Below are positions 36,308 through 46,148 of a stretch of 64,000 nt of DNA, one piece after another; the first letter of the stretch is position 1, and each line of letters opens with the position of its first letter. Location: contig CAYXOL010000015.1 in the NCBI GenBank assembly GCA_964467165.1, positions 1 through 64,000 on the forward strand, in the 5' to 3' direction. A model generated the notes under the pieces. That model did no database searches, was not told the origin of the DNA, and saw only the letters and a list, made by a program, of their open reading frames with translations. A program made the position numbers and the translations under genes. This DNA is from Clostridium_AD sp964467165. GTDB taxonomy: Bacteria > Bacillota > Clostridia > Clostridiales > Clostridiaceae.

Positions 36308-38728
36308 TTAAATATAATTACTTTTACTGCCCATTATAGCAACTATGGTATTGTGTGACCCTGCCTTTTGCGGCTTAATAGCACCTTCTACCGCTGCTCC
36401 ATTTAACATTATTTCTTTAATGCCCTTCTGTACTCCATCTGGATTTTTTATGCTTATATTATAAGTTGCTCCACGCCATACCCGGGTAATTTCGAACTCC
36501 TTCCACTCTTCTGGTATGCATGGATCTATAATCATTCCCTCAAAGCCCAGACGAACTCCTAGCATGTAGTGAGTTGCTGCATAATATGCCCAACCAGCAC
36601 TTCCTGTAAGCCATGGGTGCCTTGCTCTACCGTGATTTGTATGATCTTCTCCCATGACAAATTGACAGTAGGAGTATGGTTCAGCTTCGCGAGTCTCTAT
36701 CATATCATTTTGATTATAAGGTAATAGGGCGTTGTAGAACTTCATAGCCCTATCACCACGTCCAAGCATGCATTCAGCAATCCAAGCCCAGGGATTTGGA
36801 TGACTAAAGATAGCTCCATTTTCCTTAACTCCCTTGTATACACGAGTTACGAAACCTATTCCATCATTCGGTTTTGTATAGGCTGGTGAGACTAAGTGTA
36901 GACCAAAGTCTGAATATAAATATTTATCCACTGAATCCATACAGGCCTTAGCCCTTTCGGGTGCTGCAACACCAGAAACCACTGCCCAAGTGTTTGACTC
37001 AAGGTGAACCTTTCCTTCTTCATCTTTTTCAGTGCCTATTTTTTCTCCATCTGCTGTAATTCCACGAATATACCATTCCCCATCCCAAAGCTCATTTTCA
37101 CATACTTTTTTAACCTTACTTGCTACTTTCCCATATATCCTTGCATCTTCTAATCTACCTAAAAAGTTAGCACATTCAACAAAATTGTTTAGTGCCCAAA
37201 AATGCAGGAAAGATACTAGAGCACTTTCCCCGCCTCCAAGATTTAAGCAGTCATTCCAGTCAGCTCTAAGACCTTTACAAATCCCTGTAGCACCAACCTG
37301 CTTGGTTGAGAAATCAAGTATTCTCTTCATGTGGTCATATACCGTAGCTTCTCCTCTATCGGCAAAAGTGACCATCATATCAAAAAACTGGGATTCACCG
37401 GTTTCTTTTACATATTCACATATTGCTGCAATTAACCATAATGTATCATCTGAGCATGCATCCTTTAAGCCATGTACCACATCCGACATGCTTGGAGTTG
37501 GTACAACTGTTGGTGATTTTGAAGGTAAAACCTTAGAGGTCTCTGGATCAAACCATTCTGACTGAAATAAATGTAGACCGTAACCTATGCTAGACTGTGC
37601 ACGAAGAAGTTCAATTATACGCTCCTTACACTTTTTAGGATTTGTATGAGGAATGCACATAACATCTTGAGCGGTGTCTCTATATCCAAGTCCTGTTCTT
37701 CCACCTACTTCTATAAATGAAGCAAACCTAGAGAACACAACGTTTGTTTCTGCTTGATAAAGATTCCATGTATTTATCATGGTGTTCATGCCTTCATTTG
37801 GGGTTTTAATCTGAAATGCCTTTAATTTTACTTCCCAATATTTACGAAGTTCAACAAATGCACTATCTACAGTAGCCAAATCCGAATATTTCTCTTTCAT
37901 TTTCTTGCCTACACTTCTTGCACCAACCCCAACCATAAATATAAGTCTAGTTTCTTCTCCTGGAGATAAGGTTATCTTTTTATGTAGCGCACCGCAGTGA
38001 TTTCCACCAAGTTCGAAGCTCCCACTACAAATTCCCTTTTCTACAGCTATTGGATTATCTTCAGTGTGGTAGTTTCCGAGGAACTTATCTCTTAAGCAAT
38101 CATAGCTATCTGGCTTGAAACTTGATGCAATATATTGATAGCCTGTGTCCTGGGTATCATAAAAAAGATCATTTTCAATAACTCCATCTTTATAACTAGA
38201 ACCTGACGCATAAAGACTCATTTGAAAGTTTTCATTATCCATATCAATATTTTGAAATGAGAACTCTACATAAGAAAATACACTTAATTTACGTGAAACT
38301 TTCCCATTATTCTTTATGGTTACATCCCATAATTCTACATCCTCATTTACTGGAATAAACAAAACCTGCTCCGCACTTATATCTCTATATTCGCAGGAAA
38401 ATTTTGAATAAGATAACCCATGACGACATTTATAATTGGCCTTTTTAAGGTCCTTGCCAACTGGCTGCCAAGAAATTGTCCAGTAGTCTCCGGATTCATC
38501 ATCACGGAGGTAAACATAGTGTCCGGGTCTGTCCAGTGGAACGCCATTTGGTCTAAACCTAGTTATTCTATTGTACTGTGGCTTTTTATAAAATAGGTAC
38601 CCACCTGCATTCTGAGAAATTACCCCGCACATATCTTTAACCCCAAGATAGTTCGTCCAAGATACCGGAACATCGGGACGCTCAATAACATATTCCCTGC
38701 ATGCATTATCAAAATATCCATATCTCAT
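36308..38728 (-). CDS. GH94 phosphorylase, N,N'-diacetylchitobiose phosphorylase-like
   Basis: An 806-residue cytoplasmic GH94 enzyme. It starts MRYGYFDNACREYVIERPDV and holds the catalytic GLRADWNDCLNLGGGES segment, EVGGRTGLGYRDTAQD and KENGAIFSHPNPWAW. From memory of the family these stretches are much closer to chitobiose phosphorylase than to cellobiose phosphorylase, which would give GlcNAc 1-phosphate and GlcNAc. The substrate remains a prediction, since related subgroups act on other beta-disaccharides. It is cotranscribed with the second ABC importer and the phosphohexomutase. Confidence 0.85.
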   Translation of the reverse strand: MRYGYFDNACREYVIERPDVPVSWTNYLGVKDMCGVISQNAGGYLFYKKPQYNRITRFRPNGVPLDRPGHYVYLRDDESGDYWTISWQPVGKDLKKANYKCRHGLSYSKFSCEYRDISAEQVLFIPVNEDVELWDVTIKNNGKVSRKLSVFSYVEFSFQNIDMDNENFQMSLYASGSSYKDGVIENDLFYDTQDTGYQYIASSFKPDSYDCLRDKFLGNYHTEDNPIAVEKGICSGSFELGGNHCGALHKKITLSPGEETRLIFMVGVGARSVGKKMKEKYSDLATVDSAFVELRKYWEVKLKAFQIKTPNEGMNTMINTWNLYQAETNVVFSRFASFIEVGGRTGLGYRDTAQDVMCIPHTNPKKCKERIIELLRAQSSIGYGLHLFQSEWFDPETSKVLPSKSPTVVPTPSMSDVVHGLKDACSDDTLWLIAAICEYVKETGESQFFDMMVTFADRGEATVYDHMKRILDFSTKQVGATGICKGLRADWNDCLNLGGGESALVSFLHFWALNNFVECANFLGRLEDARIYGKVASKVKKVCENELWDGEWYIRGITADGEKIGTEKDEEGKVHLESNTWAVVSGVAAPERAKACMDSVDKYLYSDFGLHLVSPAYTKPNDGIGFVTRVYKGVKENGAIFSHPNPWAWIAECMLGRGDRAMKFYNALLPYNQNDMIETREAEPYSYCQFVMGEDHTNHGRARHPWLTGSAGWAYYAATHYMLGVRLGFEGMIIDPCIPEEWKEFEITRVWRGATYNISIKNPDGVQKGIKEIMLNGAAVEGAIKPQKAGSHNTIVAIMGSKSNYI

Positions 38729-38772
38729 TTTATCTTCTCCCTTTATCTATATTAAAATTAAAATAATTTCCA

Positions 38773-39654
38773 TTACCCCTTAACTGCACCAGCTGTCATA
38801 CCCTTAATTACATATTTTTGAGAAAATATGTATAGTACTATTACCGGAACTATTGTTATTGTCAGCGCTGCCATCATAGCGCCATAATCCGTAGTAAACT
38901 GACTTGAAATTTGTGATAAAAGAACACTTATAGGTCGTAATTCCCCTGTAAGATATACCAGTGGAAGAAGTAAATCATTATAAGACCATAAAAAAACCAT
39001 TATGCCTGTGGTGGCCAGCATTGGAGCAGATAATGGCAGTGTTATTTTCATAAATATTTTTGGTATACTACACCCATCTATTATGGCAGCTTCTTCAAGC
39101 TCAACAGGAAGAGACTTCATGAATCCCGCCATCATGATTATAGCAAAATTTAAAAATCCAGCAGTATGTGGTACTATTACAGCTAAAAAAGTGTTATTGA
39201 AATGAAAAAACTGCAATATTTTAATATTAGGAATAATAACTGCAAACTGTGGAACAAGCATACTAGCAACTAAAAGTACCATTATTGGGCCATTCAAAAA
39301 AAACTTAAATCTTCCTAACACAAATGCGGCCATTGCTCCGAAAAACAACACTAATACAACAACACTGCCGGAAATAACAAGACTATTAAAAAAACCCCTA
39401 GGAATATCTATTTGAGAATATTTTGCAAGTGCAGCGAAGTTATCAAAATTAATTTTAGTAGGAAAACTAAGAGCACTAGAAATTATTTCAGATGAACTCT
39501 TAAAGCTATTCATAATAACCCATGCTATTGGTGCAACAGTGGTTATTCCCCATGCTATTAAAATAAAGTGTGTAATAATCTTGGACATCTTAAATTTTGA
39601 TTTATTATGCTTTTTTTCTATATAGATATCTTTTGAAACTTTTGAATTTAACAT
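38773..39654 (-). CDS. Sugar ABC transporter permease (MalG-like), second importer
   Basis: A 293-residue permease with a hydrophilic N-terminus of about 25 residues, six predicted helices and the EAA loop EEAAIIDGCSIPKIFMKITLPL. It forms the second importer with the MalF-like gene 24 bases upstream and the binding protein, and it leads directly into the GH94 gene 44 bases downstream. Confidence 0.92.
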   Translation of the reverse strand: MLNSKVSKDIYIEKKHNKSKFKMSKIITHFILIAWGITTVAPIAWVIMNSFKSSSEIISSALSFPTKINFDNFAALAKYSQIDIPRGFFNSLVISGSVVVLVLFFGAMAAFVLGRFKFFLNGPIMVLLVASMLVPQFAVIIPNIKILQFFHFNNTFLAVIVPHTAGFLNFAIIMMAGFMKSLPVELEEAAIIDGCSIPKIFMKITLPLSAPMLATTGIMVFLWSYNDLLLPLVYLTGELRPISVLLSQISSQFTTDYGAMMAALTITIVPVIVLYIFSQKYVIKGMTAGAVKG

Positions 39655-39678
39655 ACTCTAACATCCCTCCATAAACAA

Positions 39679-40548
39679 CTAATAACTTATCGGCTCTTTC
39701 CTTGCTAGCAATGTAGTAATAATAGTCAAGCCAATTCCAATAACAACCATAAGAATAGATAGTGCAGACCCGTAGCCTTGATTCATAGATTGGAATGTAG
39801 TTTGATATATATAAGTGCTTAGTACCTGACTTGAATTCATAGGACCACCCTGGGTTATTACAAATATAATATCAAAAACCTTTATAGCTGATGTAATTAC
39901 CAGGGCTATAGTTGTAATTATTACATCCCGTATAAGTGGAAGTGTTATATATATTGATTTAGTAAGCCCCGTTGCACCATCCAAAGATGCTGATTCATAT
40001 ATATCACTTGGTATTTTTGTAAGTGCGGTCATAAAAATTACAAAATAAAAACCAGTCATTTGCCAAATATATGGCATCATAGAAAGTAATGCTGAAGATT
40101 TTTCAGTTAGCCATATTGTCTTTGACATTCCAAATACACCTAAAATATTATTCAAAAGACCTGCATCATACTGATATGTAAGTGAAAATAAAAGTCCTAT
40201 TGCGGAACCCGATACTACAACTGGAAAAAAGAAAATTGTTCTATAAATCTTAAAACCCCTCTTAACTCCGTCCATTAGCATAGCAAGGAGTAAGGCGATT
40301 CCAATTTCAAATATAATACATAAAATTATTAATAATAATGTGTTTTTAATTGCTATCCCAACTACTGGGTCCTGTAGAAGCCTCCTGTAATTTTCCAATC
40401 CAATAAAGGTCTTTTTCATTGAAAAATAATGCCAATCAGTTAAACTAAAATATAAAGTTTGGATTAGCGGATTAAATAGAAAAATCGTAATTAAAGCAAG
40501 AGCTGGTGCTAAAAATAAAAAAGCATATTTCTTATTCTTTAAAATCAT
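39679..40548 (-). CDS. Sugar ABC transporter permease (MalF-like), second importer
   Basis: A 289-residue permease with six predicted helices and the EAA loop YESASLDGATGLTKSIYITLPL. The start MILKNKKYAFLF lies eight bases after GGGAG; another ATG two codons earlier is too close to that site, and a further upstream frame extension lacks any site. Confidence 0.92.
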   Translation of the reverse strand: MILKNKKYAFLFLAPALALITIFLFNPLIQTLYFSLTDWHYFSMKKTFIGLENYRRLLQDPVVGIAIKNTLLLIILCIIFEIGIALLLAMLMDGVKRGFKIYRTIFFFPVVVSGSAIGLLFSLTYQYDAGLLNNILGVFGMSKTIWLTEKSSALLSMMPYIWQMTGFYFVIFMTALTKIPSDIYESASLDGATGLTKSIYITLPLIRDVIITTIALVITSAIKVFDIIFVITQGGPMNSSQVLSTYIYQTTFQSMNQGYGSALSILMVVIGIGLTIITTLLARKEPISY

Positions 40549-40578
40549 ATTCATTACTCCCTGAAGTATTATTTTAAA

Positions 40579-40625
40579 ATACACAATGCACAATAAAATT
40601 TATTAGATATTGAGCATTGTGTATT
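40579..40625 (-). terminator. Intercistronic hairpin between second binding protein and permeases
   Basis: AATACACAATGC and GCATTGTGTATT form a 12-base-pair stem with a 23-base loop and then TTAAAATAAT on the minus strand. It parallels the hairpin in the first importer operon and probably sets a higher level of binding protein. Confidence 0.6.
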
Positions 40626-40656
40626 ATTAATTTGAGATATTACTACCGAGGCTTTA

Positions 40657-41934
40657 TTATTTTGCTAATTTTTGTGCCTCATCAAGCACTTGTTGTGAAG
40701 TCTTCTTTCCCGCAACTATATATTGCATACCTTTCCATATAGTTGTAAAGGCTTCCTGATTCATGTTATCTCCAGCAGGACTAGTCATGCTAGTAGCATT
40801 AGTCATAAATTCACCGATATTTTTTGATAGTTCACCACCTGTAGTTGAAGCTGGTACATTCTCAAGTGGAACCCCTCCCTTTTCAGCGAACTTAGCAAGT
40901 TGCTTTGGCTGAGTCATAAACTTAACAAATTTCATACCAGCTCCATTTTTCTCGTCATTAAGAGCCTTAGATACATACCATCCTGTGCCTGTACCACCAA
41001 TGATGTCATTAGCACCCGCTTTTGCACCAGGTACTAATGGGAAAGGAATTACGCTAACGTTTTCCATTTTCTGAAATGCTCCACCTGACCAAGAACCTGA
41101 AATAAACATTGCAGCTTTCTTATCAGCAAAAGCCTGAGCACAAGCAGCTTGTTTAATTGTTAAAGCATCTGCTGTAAATGCTTTTTTATCATAGAGGTCT
41201 TTAGCCAGTGCAAGTGCCGGAGACCAACTGGCATCAAAGGCTTTATTATGACCTTCTACTCCTCCTTGTGAAAGTAATAATGTTTCAATTAAATAATGTG
41301 GTTCTTCAGCAAAGGAACAGGCGATTGGAGTTATGTTCTTTGCATTAAGTACTGGAATAGCCTTTATAATATCTTCATAAGTCTTAGGAATTTCAAGTCC
41401 ATTATTCTTAAATAAATCGGTATTTATCCATACTCCTTCAAAAAAACCAATGTAAGGAAGTGCATAAAGTTTACCCTCATATTGACCAGCCTCCAGGCCA
41501 GCTTTCTTAAAGTTTGCAGCCCAAGTAGGATCTTTAGCTAATTCATCTTCCCAAGAAATTACCTTACCGGAATCAACAAGCGGTTTTCCAGCTGCGCCAT
41601 TAAATCCATATGTTACATCCGGTTCATTACCTGAAGCAAAATCAGTATTTATTTTTGTTTTAAAAGCCTCACTTGCAGCAGAAGTAGCTTCATCTATGAC
41701 TTTGATTTTAGGATTTTCAGTTTGGAAATCTTTTATAGCCTGTTGCCATACTTCTGTGTATGGATCTGCACCAGTAAAAGTTGTTTCTACTCTAATTGTT
41801 ACTTCTTTGTCCTCTACAGATGTTGTACTTGTAGTTGTACCTGCATCCTTGTTACCACATCCAACTAAAGTTGAAGCCAGCATTGCAGTTGTCATGAGCA
41901 AACAAATTAATTTTTTGGATTTTTTCATTTTCAT
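40657..41934 (-). CDS. Sugar ABC transporter substrate-binding lipoprotein, second importer
   Basis: A 425-residue solute-binding lipoprotein with the lipobox LVGC after a basic, hydrophobic leader (KKSKKLICLLMTTAMLAS). The mature part starts with a Thr/Ser-rich linker and has the family 1 fold pattern (ALPYIGFFEGVWINTDLF). The downstream GH94 gene suggests that it binds a beta-linked disaccharide, possibly chitobiose. It is divergent from a YesM-type sensor kinase, which likely controls it. Confidence 0.92.
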   Translation of the reverse strand: MKMKKSKKLICLLMTTAMLASTLVGCGNKDAGTTTSTTSVEDKEVTIRVETTFTGADPYTEVWQQAIKDFQTENPKIKVIDEATSAASEAFKTKINTDFASGNEPDVTYGFNGAAGKPLVDSGKVISWEDELAKDPTWAANFKKAGLEAGQYEGKLYALPYIGFFEGVWINTDLFKNNGLEIPKTYEDIIKAIPVLNAKNITPIACSFAEEPHYLIETLLLSQGGVEGHNKAFDASWSPALALAKDLYDKKAFTADALTIKQAACAQAFADKKAAMFISGSWSGGAFQKMENVSVIPFPLVPGAKAGANDIIGGTGTGWYVSKALNDEKNGAGMKFVKFMTQPKQLAKFAEKGGVPLENVPASTTGGELSKNIGEFMTNATSMTSPAGDNMNQEAFTTIWKGMQYIVAGKKTSQQVLDEAQKLAK

Positions 41935-42161
41935 ATCCCCCCATTTTTTATTTCTACAATATTGTTAAGTAAATGTTTACATAATCCTTATCCCTTACAA
42001 GCAAATTATATCATCCATACCAGAAACATTAAATCAGTTCATATTGGTATTTATTTGTTTATTTTGGCTTGTGAACAAAAGCATAGAATTATAGGTAGAT
42101 TTTCAGTATAATTATAGCAAATACACTAATATTAAATTTAGCTTATGAAAGGACTTTTATT
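41935..42161. promoter_or_regulatory. Divergent promoter region of importer two and its two-component system
   Basis: The 227-base space must hold both promoters. A TATAAT near 42112 could serve the kinase gene. Near 41965 to 41982 a GTAAATGTTTAC palindrome lies just upstream of the binding-protein gene. No operator matching the neighbouring LacI sites is present. Confidence 0.45.
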
Positions 42162-43922
42162 ATGAGAAGCCATTCTATGAAAACCAAACTTATTATTATT
42201 GCAATTGTATTTATTCTTTATCCTACAATAATTATCGGATATTTAGGATATGTAAATTATTCAAAAATGATCAAAGAAAAAGCTATTGTAGACTATCAAA
42301 GTGCAGCTGCGCAACTGACCCAATCACTTTCAGACAGAATGAATAAGCTTAATCTTTTCTCAATACAACTTTTTTATGACCGCAAAATAATTGATACAAA
42401 CACACTAATTAATTCTAATAATTTAGATTTTATATATGAAAATAATTTCCAACAGTATTTACAATCCTTACTTTTCTCTAAATATGAGCTAAACGAAATT
42501 CTCATTAAATATTCTGACAGTGGAAAAATTTTTCAAGCAAATAGAACTTTTGTAGCTACTACAGATTGCTACACCAATATAGATAAGTTAAATGAGGTAG
42601 CCATAAAAGGGAAAGGAGCACCAGTATGGTATGTAGTAAGTAAAAACGGAAAAATAGATGGTATATACCTGACAAAATCCATATATGATTTATTAGATGT
42701 AAATAAAGAAGTGGGTCTTTTAGCCTTTAAAATAGATAATCAATACTTTATGGAAGTATTTAATAATATAATAATCAACTCAAAGCAAACTTTGGGCCTC
42801 TATGGCAGCAATGGCCAATTAATGTTTATAAATAATAGTTTTGACGTTAATTCTAATAAATCCATACAATCTTTTCTTAATTCTAATTTAGACAAAGGTG
42901 AAGGAGAAATAAAAACTAAAAATGATTCTATATATATGATATATGACACAATTAAACCAGCCAATTGGAAACTCGTTGTTGGAATTTCAGGAAATGTATT
43001 ATTTAAAGAGCTACGAAATGTAGCTAAATTTAGTATAATGCTTTGTATTGCTACTCTTCCTATTTGCTTATTACTTATAAATTATTTATATAGCACAATG
43101 ATACGTCCACTGAATATATTGATAAAAAAAATGAAGGACCTAGAAAATGGTAACATAGGTGTAATAATAGAAAGTAATCGCCGGGATGAATTTGGTTTCG
43201 TATTTCGTACCTTTAACAAAATGTCGGAAAATATAAAAAACTTGATTGATACAGTGTATAAAGAGCAAATTGTAATGAAGCAATCTGAAATTAACGCATT
43301 GCAAGCTCAAATTAATCCTCACTTTTTATATAATACACTTGAGTCCATTAACTGGAAGGCAAAAATGCACGGAGATGATGAGGTCAGTGAAATGATTTCT
43401 TCTTTTTCCTACATTATAGAAGCAAACCTAAATAGGAGCAATGAGAAATTTATTCCCGTTTATAAAGAAATCGAATACATCAAAAGCTATAAATTCTTAA
43501 TACAGAAACGATTCGGTAAAAAAATAGCATTTAATTTATCTATTGATGAAGACACTCTTAATAATAGGCTTCCCAAGCTCTTAATCCAACCTATAATTGA
43601 AAACACAATACATCATGGGCTTGAAATGAAAAAAGGTGGAGGTACTGTAGATATTACGATAAAGAAGGAAGGCAATCAACTAATTATTACTGTAGCCGAT
43701 GACGGGTTAGGCATTGAGAAAAGTAAATTACTTATGCTACTAGACGACATGAGCGATGATAAATTTTCAGATATAGATAATATCTTAGATAATTCTAAGA
43801 TAGGTGTACTTAATGTACATCGTAGAATTAGACTGCTTTATGGTAGTGAATATGGTCTAAAAATAGAGAGTCAAGAGGGTATGTGGACTATTGTTACAAT
43901 TAAGGTGCCTACCAACATATAA
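42162..43922 (+). CDS. Sensor histidine kinase, YesM family
   Basis: A 586-residue membrane kinase. TM1 (about 8 to 30), a large extracellular sensing domain, TM2 (about 293 to 313) and HAMP are followed by a His_kinase domain with the phosphoacceptor in QAQINPHFLYNTLES and an ATPase domain (PIIENTIHHGL, VADDGLGI). This is the LytS/YesM class found beside carbohydrate importers in Firmicutes. It lies 17 bases before its response regulator. GAAAGGA precedes the ATG. Confidence 0.93.
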   Translation: MRSHSMKTKLIIIAIVFILYPTIIIGYLGYVNYSKMIKEKAIVDYQSAAAQLTQSLSDRMNKLNLFSIQLFYDRKIIDTNTLINSNNLDFIYENNFQQYLQSLLFSKYELNEILIKYSDSGKIFQANRTFVATTDCYTNIDKLNEVAIKGKGAPVWYVVSKNGKIDGIYLTKSIYDLLDVNKEVGLLAFKIDNQYFMEVFNNIIINSKQTLGLYGSNGQLMFINNSFDVNSNKSIQSFLNSNLDKGEGEIKTKNDSIYMIYDTIKPANWKLVVGISGNVLFKELRNVAKFSIMLCIATLPICLLLINYLYSTMIRPLNILIKKMKDLENGNIGVIIESNRRDEFGFVFRTFNKMSENIKNLIDTVYKEQIVMKQSEINALQAQINPHFLYNTLESINWKAKMHGDDEVSEMISSFSYIIEANLNRSNEKFIPVYKEIEYIKSYKFLIQKRFGKKIAFNLSIDEDTLNNRLPKLLIQPIIENTIHHGLEMKKGGGTVDITIKKEGNQLIITVADDGLGIEKSKLLMLLDDMSDDKFSDIDNILDNSKIGVLNVHRRIRLLYGSEYGLKIESQEGMWTIVTIKVPTNI

Positions 43923-43939
43923 AAGGGGGTGTATATTAA

Positions 43940-44779
43940 ATGTATAGAGTACTTATAATTGATGACGAAGAAATCATAAGAGAAGGTCTAAAAACTGTTA
44001 TTAATTGGGATTCAATGGGGTGTAGCGTTGTAGGTGAGGCCGTAGACGGGGATGAAGGACTAGAAATGCTCTCCTCACTTCAACCTGATATTGTATTCAC
44101 CGACATCCGAATGCCTGGTTTAAATGGTTTAGAGATGATTTCTAAGCTAAAGGAACATAAGCACGGATGTAAAATAATAATATTATCTGGCTTTAGAGAT
44201 TTCGAGTATGCTCAACAAGCTGTTAGACTTGGAGCCTTTAGATTCCTACTTAAGCCCACAGATACTAAGGAAATAATCCTTTCCATCGAAGAAGCTATTA
44301 TTGAACTTAAAAAAGTAAAATCTAATGAAGAAATTTTAAAAAATTTAAAAAGAAAAGTTAAAGAAGATTATAATTTAAGCGATAAAGTTACAATTACGGA
44401 AGATAAATCACTTAATACTAATGAAAAAAACTCTAAATTTCTTGTAGTTAAAGCCCTTTCTTTTATGAAGGAAAACGTATCTCTTGGCTTAACCTTAAAA
44501 GATGTATCCGCCTATTTATATATCAGTACTTGGTACCTTAGTAAACTGATAAAAAAGGAGACTGGTAGTACATTTATTGATATACTAAGTGAAATACGTA
44601 TTGAAGAGGCTAAAAAATTATTAATTCAGCCCCAATATAAAATTTATGAGGTTGCTGCAATGATAGGCATTACAGACGTAACTTACTTCAATAAACTCTT
44701 TAAAAGTACCACTGGTTTAAAACCTATGGAGTATCGAAATAAGATTTCTAATAATGCACAAGATGGGGTTTACTTATGA
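43940..44779 (+). CDS. AraC-type response regulator (YesN-like)
   Basis: A 279-residue regulator. The receiver domain (about 1 to 120) has the phosphoacceptor D55 in FTDIRMPG and the conserved K of FLLKPTD. A short linker leads to a C-terminal AraC double helix-turn-helix (about 175 to 270, with GLTLKDVSAYLYISTWYLSK and YKIYEVAAMIGITDVTYFNK). It probably activates the divergent importer-GH94 operon. Its stop overlaps the start of gtrA by four bases. Confidence 0.93.
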   Translation: MYRVLIIDDEEIIREGLKTVINWDSMGCSVVGEAVDGDEGLEMLSSLQPDIVFTDIRMPGLNGLEMISKLKEHKHGCKIIILSGFRDFEYAQQAVRLGAFRFLLKPTDTKEIILSIEEAIIELKKVKSNEEILKNLKRKVKEDYNLSDKVTITEDKSLNTNEKNSKFLVVKALSFMKENVSLGLTLKDVSAYLYISTWYLSKLIKKETGSTFIDILSEIRIEEAKKLLIQPQYKIYEVAAMIGITDVTYFNKLFKSTTGLKPMEYRNKISNNAQDGVYL

Positions 44780-45192
44780 TAAAAAAAGAATTATTTGATA
44801 TAAAATTTTTAAAATTCGTATTAGTAGGAATAATAAATACTATATTCGGTACCGGAATAATGTTTTTGCTGTATAACTTAACATACTTGGGCTATTGGGG
44901 CTCTTCTGCCCTATCCTATATATTAGCAAGTATCTTAAGCTTTTTTCTTAATAAAAATTTTACTTTTAGAAATAATGAATCTACTGTAAAAACAGCACTA
45001 AGATTTTCTGCGAATATTGCTGTTTGTTATTTGGTTGCATACAGCATTTCAAAGCCAATTGTAACCATGATACTTTCCAATACTAATTTATCAAAGAGTA
45101 TAGTTGAGCAATTCTCTATGATTTTTGGTATGGTTTTGTTTACTGCACTGAACTATGTAGGCCAGAGGTATTTTGCTTTCAAGGAAAAATAA
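44776..45192 (+). CDS. GtrA/GtcA-family membrane protein
   Basis: A 138-residue protein with four predicted helices and the family pattern FVLVGIINTIFGTG and SFFLNKNFTF. GtrA/GtcA proteins are thought to flip undecaprenyl-phosphate-linked sugars across the membrane. The start overlaps the response-regulator stop (ATGA), so the two are translationally coupled. It converges on a GT2 and a YfhO-family gene, the two other parts of a three-component glycosylation system. Confidence 0.88.
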   Translation: MIKKELFDIKFLKFVLVGIINTIFGTGIMFLLYNLTYLGYWGSSALSYILASILSFFLNKNFTFRNNESTVKTALRFSANIAVCYLVAYSISKPIVTMILSNTNLSKSIVEQFSMIFGMVLFTALNYVGQRYFAFKEK

Positions 45193-45195
45193 GTT

Positions 45196-46146
45196 TCACT
45201 TGATAAGTATATCTTTACTACTCTTAATTTCATCTGCAACAATATATCTTGGCCTGCATTTGACTTCTTCATAGATTCTAGCAATATAGATTCCTATGAC
45301 TCCAAGACTTATCATTAAGCAGCTTCCAATAATGAGTAGCAACAGTATAACTGTTGTGAAGCCACTCAGTGCAATACCCATAAGCTTCATGTATAAAGTC
45401 TGGATTCCAAGCACTAGTGCTCCAGCAAGAAAAAACACTCCCATAAAAGTAACTAAATGAAGTGGAAATGATGAAAAGGAAGTAATTGCTTTTACTGCAA
45501 GGGTGAACAGATTAAAAAGAGACCATTTCGATACCCCTTTTGTCCTGGTTCCTACATTAAAGGGTATACTTATACGATTGTAACCAACCCAGGCCGACAT
45601 TCCTCTGAAGAACGTACCCCGTTCATTCATGCTACGCCATGCTAGTATAACTTTTTTATCCAACAACTTAAAATCTGAAGTCTGCTTCATATTAAATCCG
45701 GAAAGCTTGCTTAGTATTTTATAAAATAAATTAGCACCAAATTTGTTAACCATGCTCTCATTTCCACGTAAAGCCTTAACCCCCTCAACAACCTCATATC
45801 CCCCGTCCTTCCATAACCTTATCATCTCAGGTATTAATGTTGGTGGGTGCTGGAGATCAGCGTCCATGATTATACAGGCATCGCCCTCTACAGCTTCTAG
45901 TCCAGCACAAAGCGCTGCCTCCTTGCCAAAATTCCGGCTAAGTCTCAATGCTTTAATACATGAAATTTCTTCTGAAAGCCTTTTAATCCTGGACCATGTG
46001 CTATCAGTTGAGCCATCATCAACAAGTAAAATCATGAAGTCCATATCGGTTTCTAGCAAACAATCCCTGATAACAGTGATATTTTCACAAATCTGGCTTT
46101 CTTCATTGTACACCGGAATAACAACTGTAATAAGTGCCCTATCCAT
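45196..46146 (-). CDS. GT2 undecaprenyl-phosphate glycosyltransferase (CsbB/GtrB-like)
   Basis: A 316-residue GT2 enzyme. The cytoplasmic catalytic domain has VVIPVYNEE, VDDGSTD and the DADLQHP metal motif; two C-terminal helices (about 230 to 290) anchor it. Such enzymes load a sugar from a UDP-sugar onto undecaprenyl phosphate. It lies two bases after the yfhO-like stop, so both are in one transcript, and three bases from the end of convergent gtrA, leaving no room for a terminator. Confidence 0.92.
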   Translation of the reverse strand: MDRALITVVIPVYNEESQICENITVIRDCLLETDMDFMILLVDDGSTDSTWSRIKRLSEEISCIKALRLSRNFGKEAALCAGLEAVEGDACIIMDADLQHPPTLIPEMIRLWKDGGYEVVEGVKALRGNESMVNKFGANLFYKILSKLSGFNMKQTSDFKLLDKKVILAWRSMNERGTFFRGMSAWVGYNRISIPFNVGTRTKGVSKWSLFNLFTLAVKAITSFSSFPLHLVTFMGVFFLAGALVLGIQTLYMKLMGIALSGFTTVILLLLIIGSCLMISLGVIGIYIARIYEEVKCRPRYIVADEIKSSKDILIK

Positions 46147-46148
46147 TG

